Positions 32,402 through 44,175 of a DNA stretch of 64,000 nt are shown in pieces. Positions within the stretch are counted from its first letter, which is position 1. Every line of letters starts with the position of its first letter. This DNA is from Pelodiscus sinensis (Eukaryota; Chordata; Testudines; Trionychidae). Location of the stretch: contig NC_134722.1 of the NCBI RefSeq assembly GCF_049634645.1, positions 18,835,001 to 18,899,000 of the forward strand, given 5' to 3'. Below the pieces are notes generated by a model. That model did no database searches. It saw only the letters and a program-made list of their open reading frames with translations, and was not told the DNA's origin. A program made the position numbers and the translations under genes.

Positions 32402-33295
32402 TGTAGGGATAAAATAGCAAATAGCCTATTGATATGTAGGTAAGATCCTGAACCATGGTCTCTGGTTAAGCTTTTCCATGTAGACCCATGCTGACTAGCC
32501 TGGGCAGAAGCATGAGGCCTAGCCAACAGACAACGGGCCCTAGGAATAACACAGAAAAACAGCCCCGCCTGTGAATCACAAATGGAAGGCGCCAAAGTAG
32601 CATAAAACTAGGTGTGAAGCCATAATTGAACACCCTTATTATGAGTTTCACACACACAAACAAGGCCAAGACCCTCATAGTCTGCCATCATGGGAAAGAA
32701 ACAACAGCAGCCTTCTCAAGGCCAACCACAGATTCAGGGAAAGGCCTAACATGTCAATATGAGATGACACCCTGCCTCCCTAACAATTCAAGTCCGCAGA
32801 TACACCAGAATGATGTTATAAACAATTGCTTTGCTGTTTACCTGATATTACTTGGTCTTACCAGGTCTTTTTGCTTTATACCCCTAGACTTATGAACTGC
32901 ACCCTGCGCCTGTCGGGAAAGCACCATCATCACTCCTATGGATCCCAATTAGAATGTAGTTTATGTATTGCAAGGCAATTCTCGTAGGGGGAGGGGAGGC
33001 AATACTTGTATTTTAACAAATGTGTTGACCTGAGCTATGGGTGGAGCTACTATGTAATCTCTTAGACTATTGGCTTATTGTGTTCATTATGTTCTGCTGC
33101 CAGAATCTATCCTGGGGCTCAGGAACTTCCACTCTGTCACTTGTCTCCACCCATTGGCTCCCTATATAATCTATTGTGATCAATTTCTTAGCAGTGCTCA
33201 CTAAGCCTAAGTGGCAAGGTAACACTCCACCAGCGCTGTGCATAATAAACCCTCCTGCTTGAATCTACACGGTATCTACATTTTGGTTTCCAACA
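32402..33295 (+). mobile_element. Probable solo LTR, 894 bp
   Basis: The right part has the layout of a retroviral LTR: CCCATTGGCTCCC (a CCAAT box), CTATATAATC (a TATA box) 10 bp later near 33,163-33,172, CATAATAAACC (a polyadenylation signal) near 33,243, and a terminus TTTCCAACA. AAGTG follows at 33,296-33,300. The same AAGTG precedes TGTAGGGA at 32,402, giving TG..CA ends and a 5-bp duplication. The right end is secure; the left end rests on the duplication alone. Confidence 0.65.
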
Positions 33296-33300
33296 AAGTG

Positions 33301-34514
33301 GACATGTGTTAATTAATTGAAATTAAACAGCACAATTTTCCATTTACACAAATATATAAATAGCTTTGGATCAGGTTCAGAGCAATACAAACTTTTATAG
33401 AAGACCTTGCTCATTATATTTGTATAGCACAATGGCTTTGTATCTAATTTGTTGGTTTAACTGGTTGTTTATGGGGGAGTTAAAACTTCTGTTCTCTCCT
33501 TGCGTGACTGGACCCCGATTGTCACAGTCTGACTTTGTTTTGTGGCAGCTAACAGCCAGTAAAGGGACCCCTCTTAGTCTGTTTTAACTAGAGTAATAAT
33601 GGAGCACTCCTTTAGCAGATCACTTTAGGAGAAAGTTCAATCCCTGTATGTTCCTAGAATTAAAGCCACTTTTCCATCCTGCAACTTAGGTCCTACACCA
33701 CACACAATACAGCCAGACCCTGCAATCTGTCTCACAAACTGCATACGCAATTGTTTCATAACTCATTCTAATGTCTAGAAAGGACTCAAAATTGCAAAGG
33801 CAATTATTCATTTATATATGTATATGTGTTTCTTTCCTGTTGTTGCTCTTGTTACAATATTCTGATTAAAATAAAAATCAAAAATAAAATCACCGAAAGA
33901 AGAGATGTGTACCTTAAAAAACAGCCCTGAAACAATTTTAATTTTACAAAAATATGCTAATTTGAGGCACATGCGAACTTTCTTCTAAGTCCCTGAAAAT
34001 TAAGGCCTAGAATTTAAGACTTGATATACTATATGCAGACCTATTATTAGTACCTAATGTTTCAAATGAAACATTGTATTTGAGTAATAATTAAAGCCTT
34101 CTGATGCTTTTGTTTACCCGCGTAAGCTCTGAAAATATTAATGATGGCGAATGGAGACAAACTCCCCTTCCGGGGCTTTTAAAAAATTCTGCTCAAAGTT
34201 CTTGAGAATTCACCCTTTTCAAATGCAATTTAATTCCACTGAAAGAACTTGAACTATGATGGACACAAACAGGAATACTAAATGAAATAAATATTGTGGA
34301 GCTGTCAAAAGGAATTTGTATGGACAGAATCCGTATTCTCCCTCTGTCTCTCTCTCTCTTTCTTTCTCTTGCTTTCTCTGTGTTCTCCTTTTCACATCTG
34401 ATGTTGAATAATGGTTCTTCTGGGTAGGACTCATTCCTGAAGACCAGTCCCATTCAATTCCACTATGGATTGAATGCTTGTCTTCCAGAATATGCCTTTG
34501 CCTTCTCTAGAAGA
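33301..34514. other. No gene; CT-rich tract at 34,338-34,380
   Basis: AT-rich unique sequence with a CTCT/TTTC-rich low-complexity tract. The frames across it encode only Arg/Glu repeats and are artefacts. Confidence 0.5.
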
Positions 34515-34804
34515 GGAGGTTACTTAGCAATGCAGGAACTGATGTTCTTCAAGATGAGTGTCCCCACTCAGGGTATTGATACGCCCCTACACCTTTGCAC
34601 AGAGATTTCTACAGCAGCGTACACATAGGCTGTGCACGTTAAGTGCCTATCTCACACACCAATGGTGTGCCAATAGCATGCATGCACAGCCCATCTCCTC
34701 AGTTCTTTCTCTACAATGGAGACTGCTCCAAACTCTGAAGTATAGGGATGGAAGGTGGGTAGTGGAGCAGTAACATCAGTTACTGCACAGATGAGTAACC
34801 TCCT
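34515..34804. mobile_element. Foldback element with ~33-bp inverted ends
   Basis: AGGAGGTTACTTAG..AACTGATGTT at the left is inverted at the right (AACATCAGTTACTGCACAGA through AACCTCCT), matching at about 27 of 33 positions across 290 bp. No coding capacity is seen. I do not know the family. A related arm may lie at 13,490. Confidence 0.6.
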
Positions 34805-36999
34805 TCTCTTCTTCTTTGGGAGATGTCTCTGCAGGAGCTCCCATCCAGATAGCTGCAAAACAATATCTCTTAATTAGGCAGGGACTTTGGATGTGGTAGT
34901 GAAGCTGTAGACAGTGCCAATCTGCCCATTCTAGTATCAGTCAAAGGCTCTTGAGTGAGAGCATAATGCTTCACAAAGATATGTTCTGAAGCACAGGTGG
35001 TAGCTTTCCAAATACCTGCAAGTGGAATGTTGAGTAAGAATGACACAGACATTGCTACAGATCTGAAGGCATGTGCCCTAATTGAAGTGGGAGGGGAGGG
35101 ATTAATGTTCTTTATTTGCTAGCATAGTCAGATGCAGTCTGCTATCCAATGTGATAATCTTTGAGAACAGATAGATTTGCCTCTAGATCATTCTGCAGTG
35201 GAGATGAAAAGTTTAAGGGAAGCACAAAACAGGATAGTGCCCTGCGTACATCAAGCATATGCATCGTTGATTCAAAATTATTGGCATGTTTTTTCAGGAA
35301 GAAGAAAGGTAAGTGCATGGGTGGCAGGAAAAGGCCCAGCTGAGGAAGGCAAGTCCCAGCCCCGCCTCTTCCACCCAAAGCTCCACCTTCTTCCCCTCTT
35401 GCCCCCCGTGGAGTCAATCCCGGCCCAATCAAAGCCCAGGCCTTCCTGGACACCTGGAGGTTTGGGACTACCATGCCAAGGCCCCAGCCTTCCTGAGCAG
35501 CCAGGGAGTCAGGACTTCCCCAGTGGCCATGGAGCACAGGCATTTTTGGGAAGGCAATACCTTCCCTTGCCTATATTACCTACCACCGATGGGCAAGTGT
35601 ATAGGTTAACTAGTGAGGAAAGGCTAGTGGACTTTGGGGAGAAATGTGGGATGAATTTGAAAGGTGACTTTGTCCTTAAAAATATAGCATATGGTGGGTC
35701 ATTCATGAGCGCCCCAATTTTCCCTACACAAGTGAGGGCCAAGTCCCAAGACTGAATAGGCATCTAATTTCTGAGAATCTTTTTGTAATGGGATGCACAA
35801 AAAGAGAAGTGTCACCAGCTCCAGTGATTGCTGACAGATGGACTTCATGGAACAGCATTGTTTAAGGTGTAGGAGATAGTCAAGCATTAGCAGAAGCAGG
35901 GGGAAGCAGGATTAGTTTGTCTAACAGAACACAAGTCAGAGACCCTGGTCCATTTATGAAGTAAGTGGTATATGTTGACTACATTCTGCATAGTACTTGT
36001 TCAGAGCAATCTACCATCAGTAAGTTGGGGTTATGAGTTTGAGCTTTGGGTTGTGATAACAGGTTTGGAGTGGGTAGGAGTGCAATTGGGAGGCAGACGG
36101 AAATTCTGGTGACAAATAGGTACCATGGTTGTCTGGGTCATATAGGGTCTATCAGTATGATCATTCAAACTTTTTGTACTACTCTGTGAAGCAGGGGTAT
36201 AAAAGGGCATCAATAGGCTGTCACTTCATCTGATCAGGAATGCATCTTCCAGAGAGTACTTTCCTAGATATGCCATGGAACAAAACTTTAGGAATTTCTT
36301 GTTGGTTGTGGTTTGCAGATTGATTTATTTGCAGGTATCTCCATACATTGAACACATTGTCTAAGATCATATCATTTATTTCCCATTCATGCTCAAACAT
36401 AACAAATCTGCTGACTTAGTGGTGTTTAGTGCTCTGGATACACAGGATGCTAAAATCTTGTGTCGAATGCATTAATTTCAGTTTCATGATCTCTGGTGAC
36501 TGGGATCACGCTCCCTGCTATCAGTTTATATGAAACATACATGTGATGTTTTCGGTGAGGATCTTGATGCTTTGGTCCCTGGTGTGAGAAAGAAATTGGA
36601 GGCAGGTATATCAGATCACTCAAAACTCCAAGAGGTTTATGTGTAGTGAAGCTTCTGGGGGGGCATAAGCCCTATGTGGCATGGTGTATCATGTGTGCCC
36701 ATGCTGGTGAGGGATGGGTCCTCACCATCCCTCCAGTGCCCATGCTGGTGAGGGAAGGACCCATGGTAATTATCACATGGGGGGACTGAACTCTAAAACA
36801 TAGCTTGTGTGGGAGAATCCACTAAGTGAAAAAATCTTTGACTTGATGGATATAGTTAAGAGTCTATGCTAACTAAGCTAACAACTAAAATAACTATTTG
36901 AGAGCGAAAAACTTAGAATTCAGCAGAGTCACTCAGTCTCAGGATGGGGATGACAGAGAAGGACAGGAGGAGACGGGCTGCACACATGCTCTATTGGGG
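34805..36999. other. No gene; GC-rich repeat-like segment and a 20-bp direct repeat
   Basis: 35,300-35,620 is GC-rich and contains the palindromic phrase GGGAAGGCAATACCTTCCC, typical of DNA-transposon interiors. It produces overlapping frames up to 192 codons that look non-genic. At 36,695-36,714 and 36,736-36,755 an exact 20-bp direct repeat GTGCCCATGCTGGTGAGGGA flanks its own partial complement. Confidence 0.45.
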
Positions 37000-38003
37000 T
37001 ACAGGCAGTCCCCGACTTACGTGGATCCGACTTACGTCGGATCCCTAGATACGAACGGGGTAGGCAACTCCCGCACATGCGCAGCAGCATTCCCGGGGCT
37101 CGCTCACCTGGGTCCTAGGATCCTCCTCCTCCTCGGGCCGGCTCCGACTGGGGTCCCGCAGAGCTGCCGGGCAGAGGAAAAGTGCCTCCCCACGCCCGCT
37201 GCCCCCCCACCCTCCTGCCAGCAACAGGCTGCCCCCTCCCCTGAGCAACAGGCTGCGGAACAGACAAAAGCAGCCTCTCTGCCCCTCCTCCCCTCTATAC
37301 ATGCCGGGCTCCCGGAGCGCAGCAGCGTCCCCGGGGCTCGCTCACCTGGGTCCTAGAATCCACCTCCTCCTCCTCTTCGGCCGGCTCCAACTGGCCTCTG
37401 CCTGCAGCAGCTGGCCACAGGGACAGGGATCCCGCAGAGCTGCCGGGCAGAGGAAAAGTGCCTCCCCACGCCCGCTGCCCCCCCCCCGCGGCCTCTCATC
37501 CTGCACTCCTCCCCCTCCCCCCCTGCCAGCAACAGGCTGCCCCCTCCCCTGAGCAACAGGCTGCCGAACAGCAGACAAAAGCAGCCTCTCCGCCCCTCCT
37601 CCCCCTATACATGCTGGGCTCCCTGGGCAAACAAAGACTCCACCAAAACAAACAAAGTGCTGGCCTCATTGTGTTAGCAAAAAAAGGACCCTCCTCCTAG
37701 AACCCTGGGTGGTGTGTGGAAATAAAGCTATTAGCTCAAAGCATGGTGCAGAGCTGTTTGGTATTTGATGAGTTACTCCTTTAGTCCTGAGTTTGTCACA
37801 GGGACAGAAATAGATGTGAAATCTTCTGAACAGGGGAACAGACATTAGAGGGGAGTTAACCTTTCCCTATGCTATCCAAAACTAAAAAAAATGTTTGGCT
37901 AGAGTTTCCCCTACAATATGTACCAGTTCCGACTTACATACAAATTCAACTTAAGAACAAACCTACAGTCCCTATCTTGTACGTAACCCGGGCACTGCCT
38001 GTA
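37000..38003 (+). mobile_element. Tigger-like non-autonomous DNA transposon
   Basis: TA-CAGGCAGTCCCCGACTTACG at the left and GGGCACTGCCTG-TA at the right form terminal inverted repeats within TA target dinucleotides, the pattern of pogo/Tigger elements. It is the same family as 5,941-6,981 in opposite orientation: both share AGATAGGGACTGTAGG and AACTTAAGAACAAACC-type text next to one end. The interior contains a GC-rich ~240-300-bp tandem duplication (37,078-37,620). No transposase frame is present. The 70-150-codon frames across it are Pro/Ala/Gly-rich artefacts. Confidence 0.8.
37078..37622. repeat. GC-rich tandem duplication inside the Tigger-like element
   Basis: Two units start GCGCAGCAGC (37,078 and 37,318). 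Each runs through CGGGGCTCGCTCACCTGGGT, CCCGCAGAGCTGCCGGGCAG, CCAGCAACAGGCTGCC and TATACATGC. The second unit is longer by roughly 60 bp of inserted text. Confidence 0.8.
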
Positions 38004-39879
38004 CTGTCAGTGTGCGAGCCAAGCACTGCACATGTGCAGCCTGTGCAGAATTTCCAATCAAAGGTGCAGCCTTACACCAACATCTGGAGCCAAGCACCCA
38101 CAAGAACATCTCTAGAAGAAGAAACAGAGCTTCTCTTGATAGGATGTTACAATTAATTTCTATGGATTTGCCAGCAGAAGCCACTCATATGGGAAACACT
38201 CTATATTCCACCCTTCACTACTCCAATCATTAGTGCTTCTTATTAATAACAAAGAAATATATTATTACAAGTAGTTATTCAACACTCACTTGTCCAGTCC
38301 ACAACTGTTACTTTTTGGATGGGCTAAAGATGCATTAGAAATGGAACATGAAGTTCAGACTCCAAGGACAAAGGTAGATGAGCTGAAAAGTCAAGCACCA
38401 GCAAATCCTTGCATTCTTTAAATAAGCACTCACTGCTATTGTTATATAGTCATCCACTTTGCCCCCCAGAGTTATATTGTGATTTTTAATGTTAATGTAA
38501 CAAGAAGTGCCCAAAAGGTGCAGAATAAAGCAGCCTCTATTAGTCTTTCATAAATAGAGACAACAGATTCTATTAGAGACATAAACTTCCCAGCATATGG
38601 TAGATTATAGCATATCGAAGCACTGGCAATTTCAATTATATGGCATTTGTCTTACTAAATCATAATCAATACCTGCCATTTCTAATGGGTAAATAATCAT
38701 GCCATCCAACAAAAACAAATCCTGTCCAAAACTACAAATTAAAGAAGTAGAATACTTAAAATTAATTTTAACCAAATGTATTTTTTCCCCTGCAGCTGTT
38801 AATAAGTCCCAGGGCTGCAGCAAAATGAGAAAAAAATTCCACAGAATAATGATACTTCACTTTTGAGGGTGTAAATCAAGCATGACAAGGCTCATGCTCC
38901 AAATTATTGTAATACTTTTAACATTGCATTTACAGAAAACAGATGAAAAATTCTTAGCTATATTATCCAATCCTTCTGCAAAAATGAATACATTTCTATC
39001 AAAGAAATCATCATACAATGAAATCATGGGACTTCTGCCTTCCTTTTATTCTACATACAGAAGCACAGCTCATTATACTCTGCTAGCTACTCAAGCACTG
39101 TTTCAGCTAAGACCCTTAAGCATGTGACTAGCAAGAGGAGAATGAAGTGGGACAGCAAAAAGACCAATGTGAGAAATCTCTCTTCTTTCTGTAGGACTAC
39201 TAGATTTCTTTCAAACATCTCTAGCATGTCTTGTCTTCATCTAGCTTACATCCCAATAGTTTTAATAGGCTTTCCGCAAGTTCAAATTCCATGCGGTTAT
39301 ATCAACATACATTTGCAGAGAAAATTGCTGCTACAGGTTTGGAACCATCAAATCTGGATTGAATGAATGAATATCAATCTATATGGTAGGTCTAAGGTAA
39401 CGTGTGAGAATGATTTGTGTCATTTGAAAAAGCTTCCAAATCCATTAGACTGCATTTTACAGAGTTAGCCCCTTTAATTTGAACCTATCTTAGATTACCA
39501 TCATTGTCTTGTCAGAAGGGAGAAAGAGACAGCTATCTAATATATATATATTTCAGAGAATTTGTCTTTTTGCGTTTGTCTGTGTGTCTGTTTTTCTATC
39601 CCTCAACCAGGGGACTTGTATCCCTCCCACCAGTTGTGCTCACTGCAGCTGCAGTGGCCATGGAGAGGCACTTCTCACCTGGCCCCAAGCTACTGTGGTG
39701 AGAGGGCTGGAGTTATCCTCTCTCCCCAGGGCAGCCTGCATACTGAATCCTTCATACCCAGTCCCACATCAGAATAATTATTTAAATGAAGTAAAACAAA
39801 ATGTATTTGAGTTAAGGACCCGAGCTATGCCAAGTAAATCTTCTATAACATTTATATTTAGCAAATGTAACTATAGGGT
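38004..39879. other. No gene seen
   Basis: AT-rich unique sequence. The frame from 39,509 to 40,147 has no recognisable domain; it runs into the GC-rich block and looks accidental. Confidence 0.5.
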
Positions 39880-40530
39880 GGATTGTTCCAATCCAGGGAG
39901 TTTGCCAGACCAGAGGAGGTCAATGCTCCCCTACTGGCTGCCCTACTCCCTGGTTCCTCTCCCCTGGGCACCCAAGGCTGAGGCTCCCATCTTGCAGTCC
40001 TACTTGCTGCTGCCAGTCTCACTCGGCTGCTGCCAGCCACGCTACCACTGCGGATTTCCCCTAGTCTCTCTGGCCAGTGCTCCTCTGCTGCTGCTTGGCC
40101 TTGCAGCTGCTGGAAATTCCCTACACCACCTGTCCCCTGATATATGACATGGGATTCCCCAGCCGGGGCACCTGGCCACCCCAACCCGCTGCTGCTGAGT
40201 ATTTCCCAGGGTTCCATGGCCGGGGCCACCTGGCTGCCACCAGCCCCACTTCCTGGGCCCATCCTGCTCCTGCTGGGTTCCCAGGGCTCCGCAGCTGCTG
40301 CCTGGGCCAACTAACACCAAGGCTTCCCTGGCTGGGGTTGAGGGATTGGGGCTCCCCATTCTCTGCCTGGATCCACTGACTCCAGGGTTCTCCAGCCGGG
40401 ACCAGGGTTCCCAAGCCACTACCTATCTCAGCCACTACTGACCCAGCCAGGGCTTTTCAGCTCTGTGTTCTCCCAGCTGGCTCCCACTCTTGGCCTCCAG
40501 CGTTCTTTGGTCCAGCAACATCCATGGGCC
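39880..40530. repeat. GC-rich degenerate repeat block
   Basis: Phrases such as CAGCCGGGRCC and CTGCTGCTG recur at irregular spacing, giving long artefactual frames on both strands. It is probably the interior of an old GC-rich element. I see no ends. Confidence 0.4.
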
Positions 40531-40789
40531 TGCCAGACCACAGAGAATCTCCTTTGTCCAAAATCTTAGTCCCAGCCCCACCTTCATACTTTTTAACATG
40601 GAAATTGTTAGTCTAATATTTCCTATTGAGCTTAAAATACTCTTCCTTTAGCCAATGAAGATTGAGAGCAAAAAAAGTCCCTTATATGAGGAAGTGTGTA
40701 TCAGAGTGCTGGCCCCTTCAGGGGAATCAGGGACCAGCCTACCTGTCACAGGATCCTGTAAGAGACAATGAAGGATGATGCACACTGGG

Positions 40790-40965
40790 GATTTACCTCA
40801 GCATAGCTACATCTCTCAGCACTGAAAAACCTGCATGCCTGAGAGATGTAGCTATATGGAGAGTTACACTGAGCTCAAGGAGGTGGCATTAGCTACTGAG
40901 ACAGGAGAACTCTTCTTATCATTGTTGTGAGTGTCCACACTGAAGTACTTTCATTTCAAGAGTAT
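40790..40965. mobile_element. MITE fragment with an AGCTACATCTCTCAG hairpin
   Basis: AGCTACATCTCTCAG at ~40,806 is inverted at ~40,841 (TGAGAGATGTAGCT), followed by CACACTGAAGTAC. The arrangement recalls a common sauropsid MITE with 'GTCTACACTGAAG' ends, degraded here. The true termini are not visible. Confidence 0.45.
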
Positions 40966-41170
40966 ATGTACCCTGAGTCAAGTCAACCTACCTGGAAGTA
41001 ATGAAATCTATTCATGGCTGATTAGTGGCTAATTAGCCAGTGTGCCTGAAAAAAAATCATTAGGACTCAGCAAAAGTGACTCCTGAGCAGAGAAACTGCT
41101 AGGACAGAGTATCAGAGCATCAGAACCAAGAGCCTTTAAAGTATGCTCCTAGAAAACAAAACTCCTCTAC

Positions 41171-41462
41171 GGGCTTGTCTTCACTGCCTTAGATCGATGC
41201 TGTGATGGTCAGTCTTCCAGCGTTCAATTTATCAGGACTAGTAAAGACACACTAAATCAAATGCTAAGAGCACCCCCATTGACCATGACTCCTCGCAGTC
41301 ATGAGGATTATGGAAAATCAATGAAAGTGTTTCTTCTGTCAATGTCCTGCTTTGGGGCTGCCCCAGACTATTGATGCAAGGTAGATCGACTACAACTACA
41401 CAATTGTCATAGCTGGAATTTCGTATCTTGTATTGATTTTTCTCCACCAGTGAACTCCTGGC
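41171..41462. mobile_element. MITE with GGGCTTGTCTTCACTG end
   Basis: The left end GGGCTTGTCTTCACTGCC is faced by a degraded right end CCAGTGAACTCCTGGCC. The interior phrases AGGTAGATCGACT, GCAGTCATGAGGATTATGG and CATAGCTGGAATTTCGTATC fit a known type of foldback element in turtle-like genomes. The boundary at the right is approximate. Confidence 0.5.
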
Positions 41463-42849
41463 CTTAAAAAGAAAAACTCCCAGAGATGATAGAAACACTT
41501 CCTGAACCACTGCAGAATCCTGGGGAGGCACAGCTGGTTGCAGAAAGAGGCAGCAAGTGAATGCTGCAAGGAGTAAAGGCAAAGACCAAAATGATCCCAG
41601 CTTTGGGAAGGAAAACGGAGGAATCTAGAGCCAAGGAGAGTGAGGTACTCAAGCAACAGTGAAATGCTGGAGGACAGAGAAGAGAGAGACTTTATTTTTG
41701 AATATCTGAATTTACATAAAGTAGACTCAGCAGGGGACTTTTGTTTGCGATGTGGAGCTCTATAAGGAGAACTGAAGAGGCTGAGAAAAAGGGGAGAGCA
41801 CCTACAGCATTAAACTTGGCCAGGAGGTACAATAGAAGAGATATCTCCTGTGACATGGTGCAATCTATTGAAATCATAGACGTTATACCAAGACAAAAGA
41901 CCTATATTTGTTAGCCCCCTTGGACTATTAGCACTCAATATATTGCATTATTGAAGTAAATCAATGAAATCTAAATAAGTCAGATAAAACAAGAAGAATA
42001 GTAAGAGGTTGTATAGTGTCTTTAAATATCCTCTTATCTCTTCACCCCTTATGCAGTACATTTTTACTGACAGTAAATTTTGTTATATTGGAAAAAAAAA
42101 TCACTGAAACTTTATAAACATACAAAACTCAAGCTTGTTTCTGTTACACGTAAAAGCTATGGATTATTCATTTTGCCTGTCAAATATGATATACGCTTAT
42201 TATTGGGGTATTGTAAATAAGTCACTAAGAAATAACCTCTCATTTTGTTATGGAGTCATTTGAATTTCTTTTAGAAAACATACCAGTCTTTGTTTATGTT
42301 TGCTCCCAATGGAAATGCCTATCTTTAAAATTTGCATGTAAAACACTTCCAATTTACTAAACCAAGGAACTGAAGCCATTTTCCTTCTTTTGTTTTGTTT
42401 ATGTCTTGCTTTATGTGATTACCATTCGTGACCAGAATCAAACTATGGCTGACCATTATATGACCTAGTAGCACAATGTTGTGCAAACCATTTACTGAGG
42501 ATCCTTAGCTGTGTAAGGGTGGCTACTCTGTTTCTAAATTAATTAAAAGACTTTTGAAGTCAAATCTCACAGCTATATAAAATCACTCTTTAATTTAGAA
42601 GCCTGTTAGACATGGTGAGTTTAAAGCCACTCTTACTGGCACATAGAAAGATAATTTATACCTGCTCTTTAGAGGAAAATCAGCCCCAAGGGAGTGCAGA
42701 TAGTGCCCTGCTTTGCTCTATTTATTGAAAAAAACCTTTAAGGTGGAAACTCAAAGGAGCCCAAGTGAGACATTTTGCATTGAAAGTCATTGGGAGTTGG
42801 ATGCATAAAATTCTTTAAGTACATCAGAAGCAAGAAGCCTGCTAACCAG
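41463..42849. other. No feature recognised
   Basis: AT-rich sequence without supported genes or repeats. Confidence 0.5.
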
Positions 42850-43489
42850 CCAATGGGGCTACTGGATGATTGAGATGCTAACAGAGCACTCAAGGAGGAT
42901 AAACCATTGTGGAGAAACTAAATGAATCTTTGCACCATTCTTCATGGCTAAGGATAGGAGGAAAATTCCTAAACCTGGTCCATTATTTTTAGGTGACAAA
43001 TTTGAGGAATTGTCCCAGATTGAGGTGTCATTAAAGGTGGTTTGCTGCAAACCAACACATTAACAGTAGTAAGTTACTTGAACCAGATGATATTTTTGCT
43101 GACGAGTTATAAAGAACCTCAAATTTGAAATAACAAAACTGCTAACTGTCATATGTAACCCATAATTTAAATCAGCTGCTGTACCAGATGACTGGCAAAT
43201 AGCTATCATGATGCCAATTTTTAAAAAAGATTTCAGAGGCTATCCTGACAATTATAGGCTAGTAAGCCTAATATCAGTACCTGATTGAAACTGCAGTAAA
43301 GAACAGAATTTTCAAATATATAGATGAGCACAAACTGTTGTGGAACAGCCAGCATGGTTTTTATAAAAGGAAATCATGCCAATCTACTAAATTCTTTGAA
43401 GGGGTCAACAATCATGTGGAAAAGGAGGAACCAGTTGATATAGTATACTTAGATTTTCAGAAAGCCTTTGACAAGTTTCCTCTTTAATA

Positions 43490-43795
43490 AATACAGGACT
43501 ATATAGCACTTTAAAGACTAACAAGATGGTTTATTAGATGATGAGCTTTCATGGGCCAGACCCACTTCCTCAGATCAAATAGTGGAAGAAAATAGTCACA
43601 ACCATATATACCAAAGGATACAATTTAAAAAATGAACATATATGAAAAGGACAAATCAAATTTCAGAACAGAAGGAGGATGCGGGGGGTGGGGAGAAAGG
43701 TAAATGTCTGTGAGCTAATGATATTGGAGGTGATAATAGGGGAAGCTATCTTTAATGGGTTCCCCAATTATCACCTCTAATATCACAACATGAAA
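43490..43795 (-). mobile_element. Penelope-like tail nested in CR1
   Basis: On the minus strand the tail carries a hammerhead-like motif followed by ATCTAATAAACC and GTTAGTCTTTAAAGTGC. This is the same tail organisation as the copies at 62,590-62,773 (AAATCTGTTAGTCTTTAAGG). The right part (43,720-43,784) is a 25-bp hairpin with 23 paired positions. It interrupts CR1 eight codons or fewer after motif A. Confidence 0.65.
43540..43576 (-). ncRNA. Hammerhead-ribozyme-like motif with intact core
   Basis: Minus strand: stem I GAT, core CTGAGGA, A, stem II GTGGG / CCCAT around TCTGG (one G-U pair), core GAAA, GCTC, then ATC closing stem I. Both invariant blocks (CUGANGA and GAAA) are preserved. AGCU between GAAA and the presumed cleavage nucleotide is self-complementary, as expected of a hammerhead that pairs stem III between two copies. 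Activity cannot be judged from sequence. Confidence 0.6.
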
Positions 43796-44175
43796 GTATT
43801 ACTTAGCAGTTTTAAAACAAGTAAAACGGAGTATTATTTTACTTAATGCACAATCTACCTGTGGAACTCTTTGCCAAAAGACCTTGCAAAAGCAAAGACA
43901 ATAATGGGTTAAAAAAAGAACTGTGTAAATTCCTGGAGGATAATTCCATCCATGGCAATTAGATAAGAGGGGCAGAAATGCAAAACCATGCTCCAAAGTA
44001 TGCCTAGCCTCTGTTTACCAGAATCTGGGAATGGACAACATGGGATGGATCACTTAATAATTACCTATTCTGTTAACTTCCTCTGAACCATCTAGCATTG
44101 GTCACTGTTAGAAGATGGGATACTGCAATAGATGAACTATTGGTCTGACCCAATGTGGATGTTCTTGTGTTCCTG

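Larger units (their letters stand above)
42850..44175 (+). pseudogene. CR1 LINE reverse transcriptase and 3' end, broken
   Basis: Plus-strand translations in shifting frames give MMPIFKKDFRGYPDNYRLVS (43,210-43,270), LLWNSQHGFYKRKSC (43,330-43,380) and DIVYLDFQKAFDKF (43,437-43,482). These are the palm of the CR1 reverse transcriptase up to motif A, including its Asp. An insertion (43,490-43,795) follows. CR1 resumes with AATCTACCTGTGGAACTC and runs to the conserved 3' end CTGACCCAATGTGGATGTTC. Motif C and most of the thumb are missing, so sequence was lost as well as inserted. Multiple stops show great age. Confidence 0.8.

Noticed and set aside
35177..35755. 192-codon plus-strand open frame
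   Set aside because: It crosses a GC-rich repeat-like segment, has overlapping frames on both strands, and shows no domain, splice context or conserved-looking composition.
36695..36755. 20-bp direct repeats as a target-site duplication
   Set aside because: The intervening 21 bp are too short for an element and are the partial complement of the repeat, so a local rearrangement is likelier.
39509..40147. 212-codon plus-strand open frame
   Set aside because: Half lies in unique AT-rich DNA and half in a CTG/CCC-rich block with equally long frames on the opposite strand. No recognisable protein.
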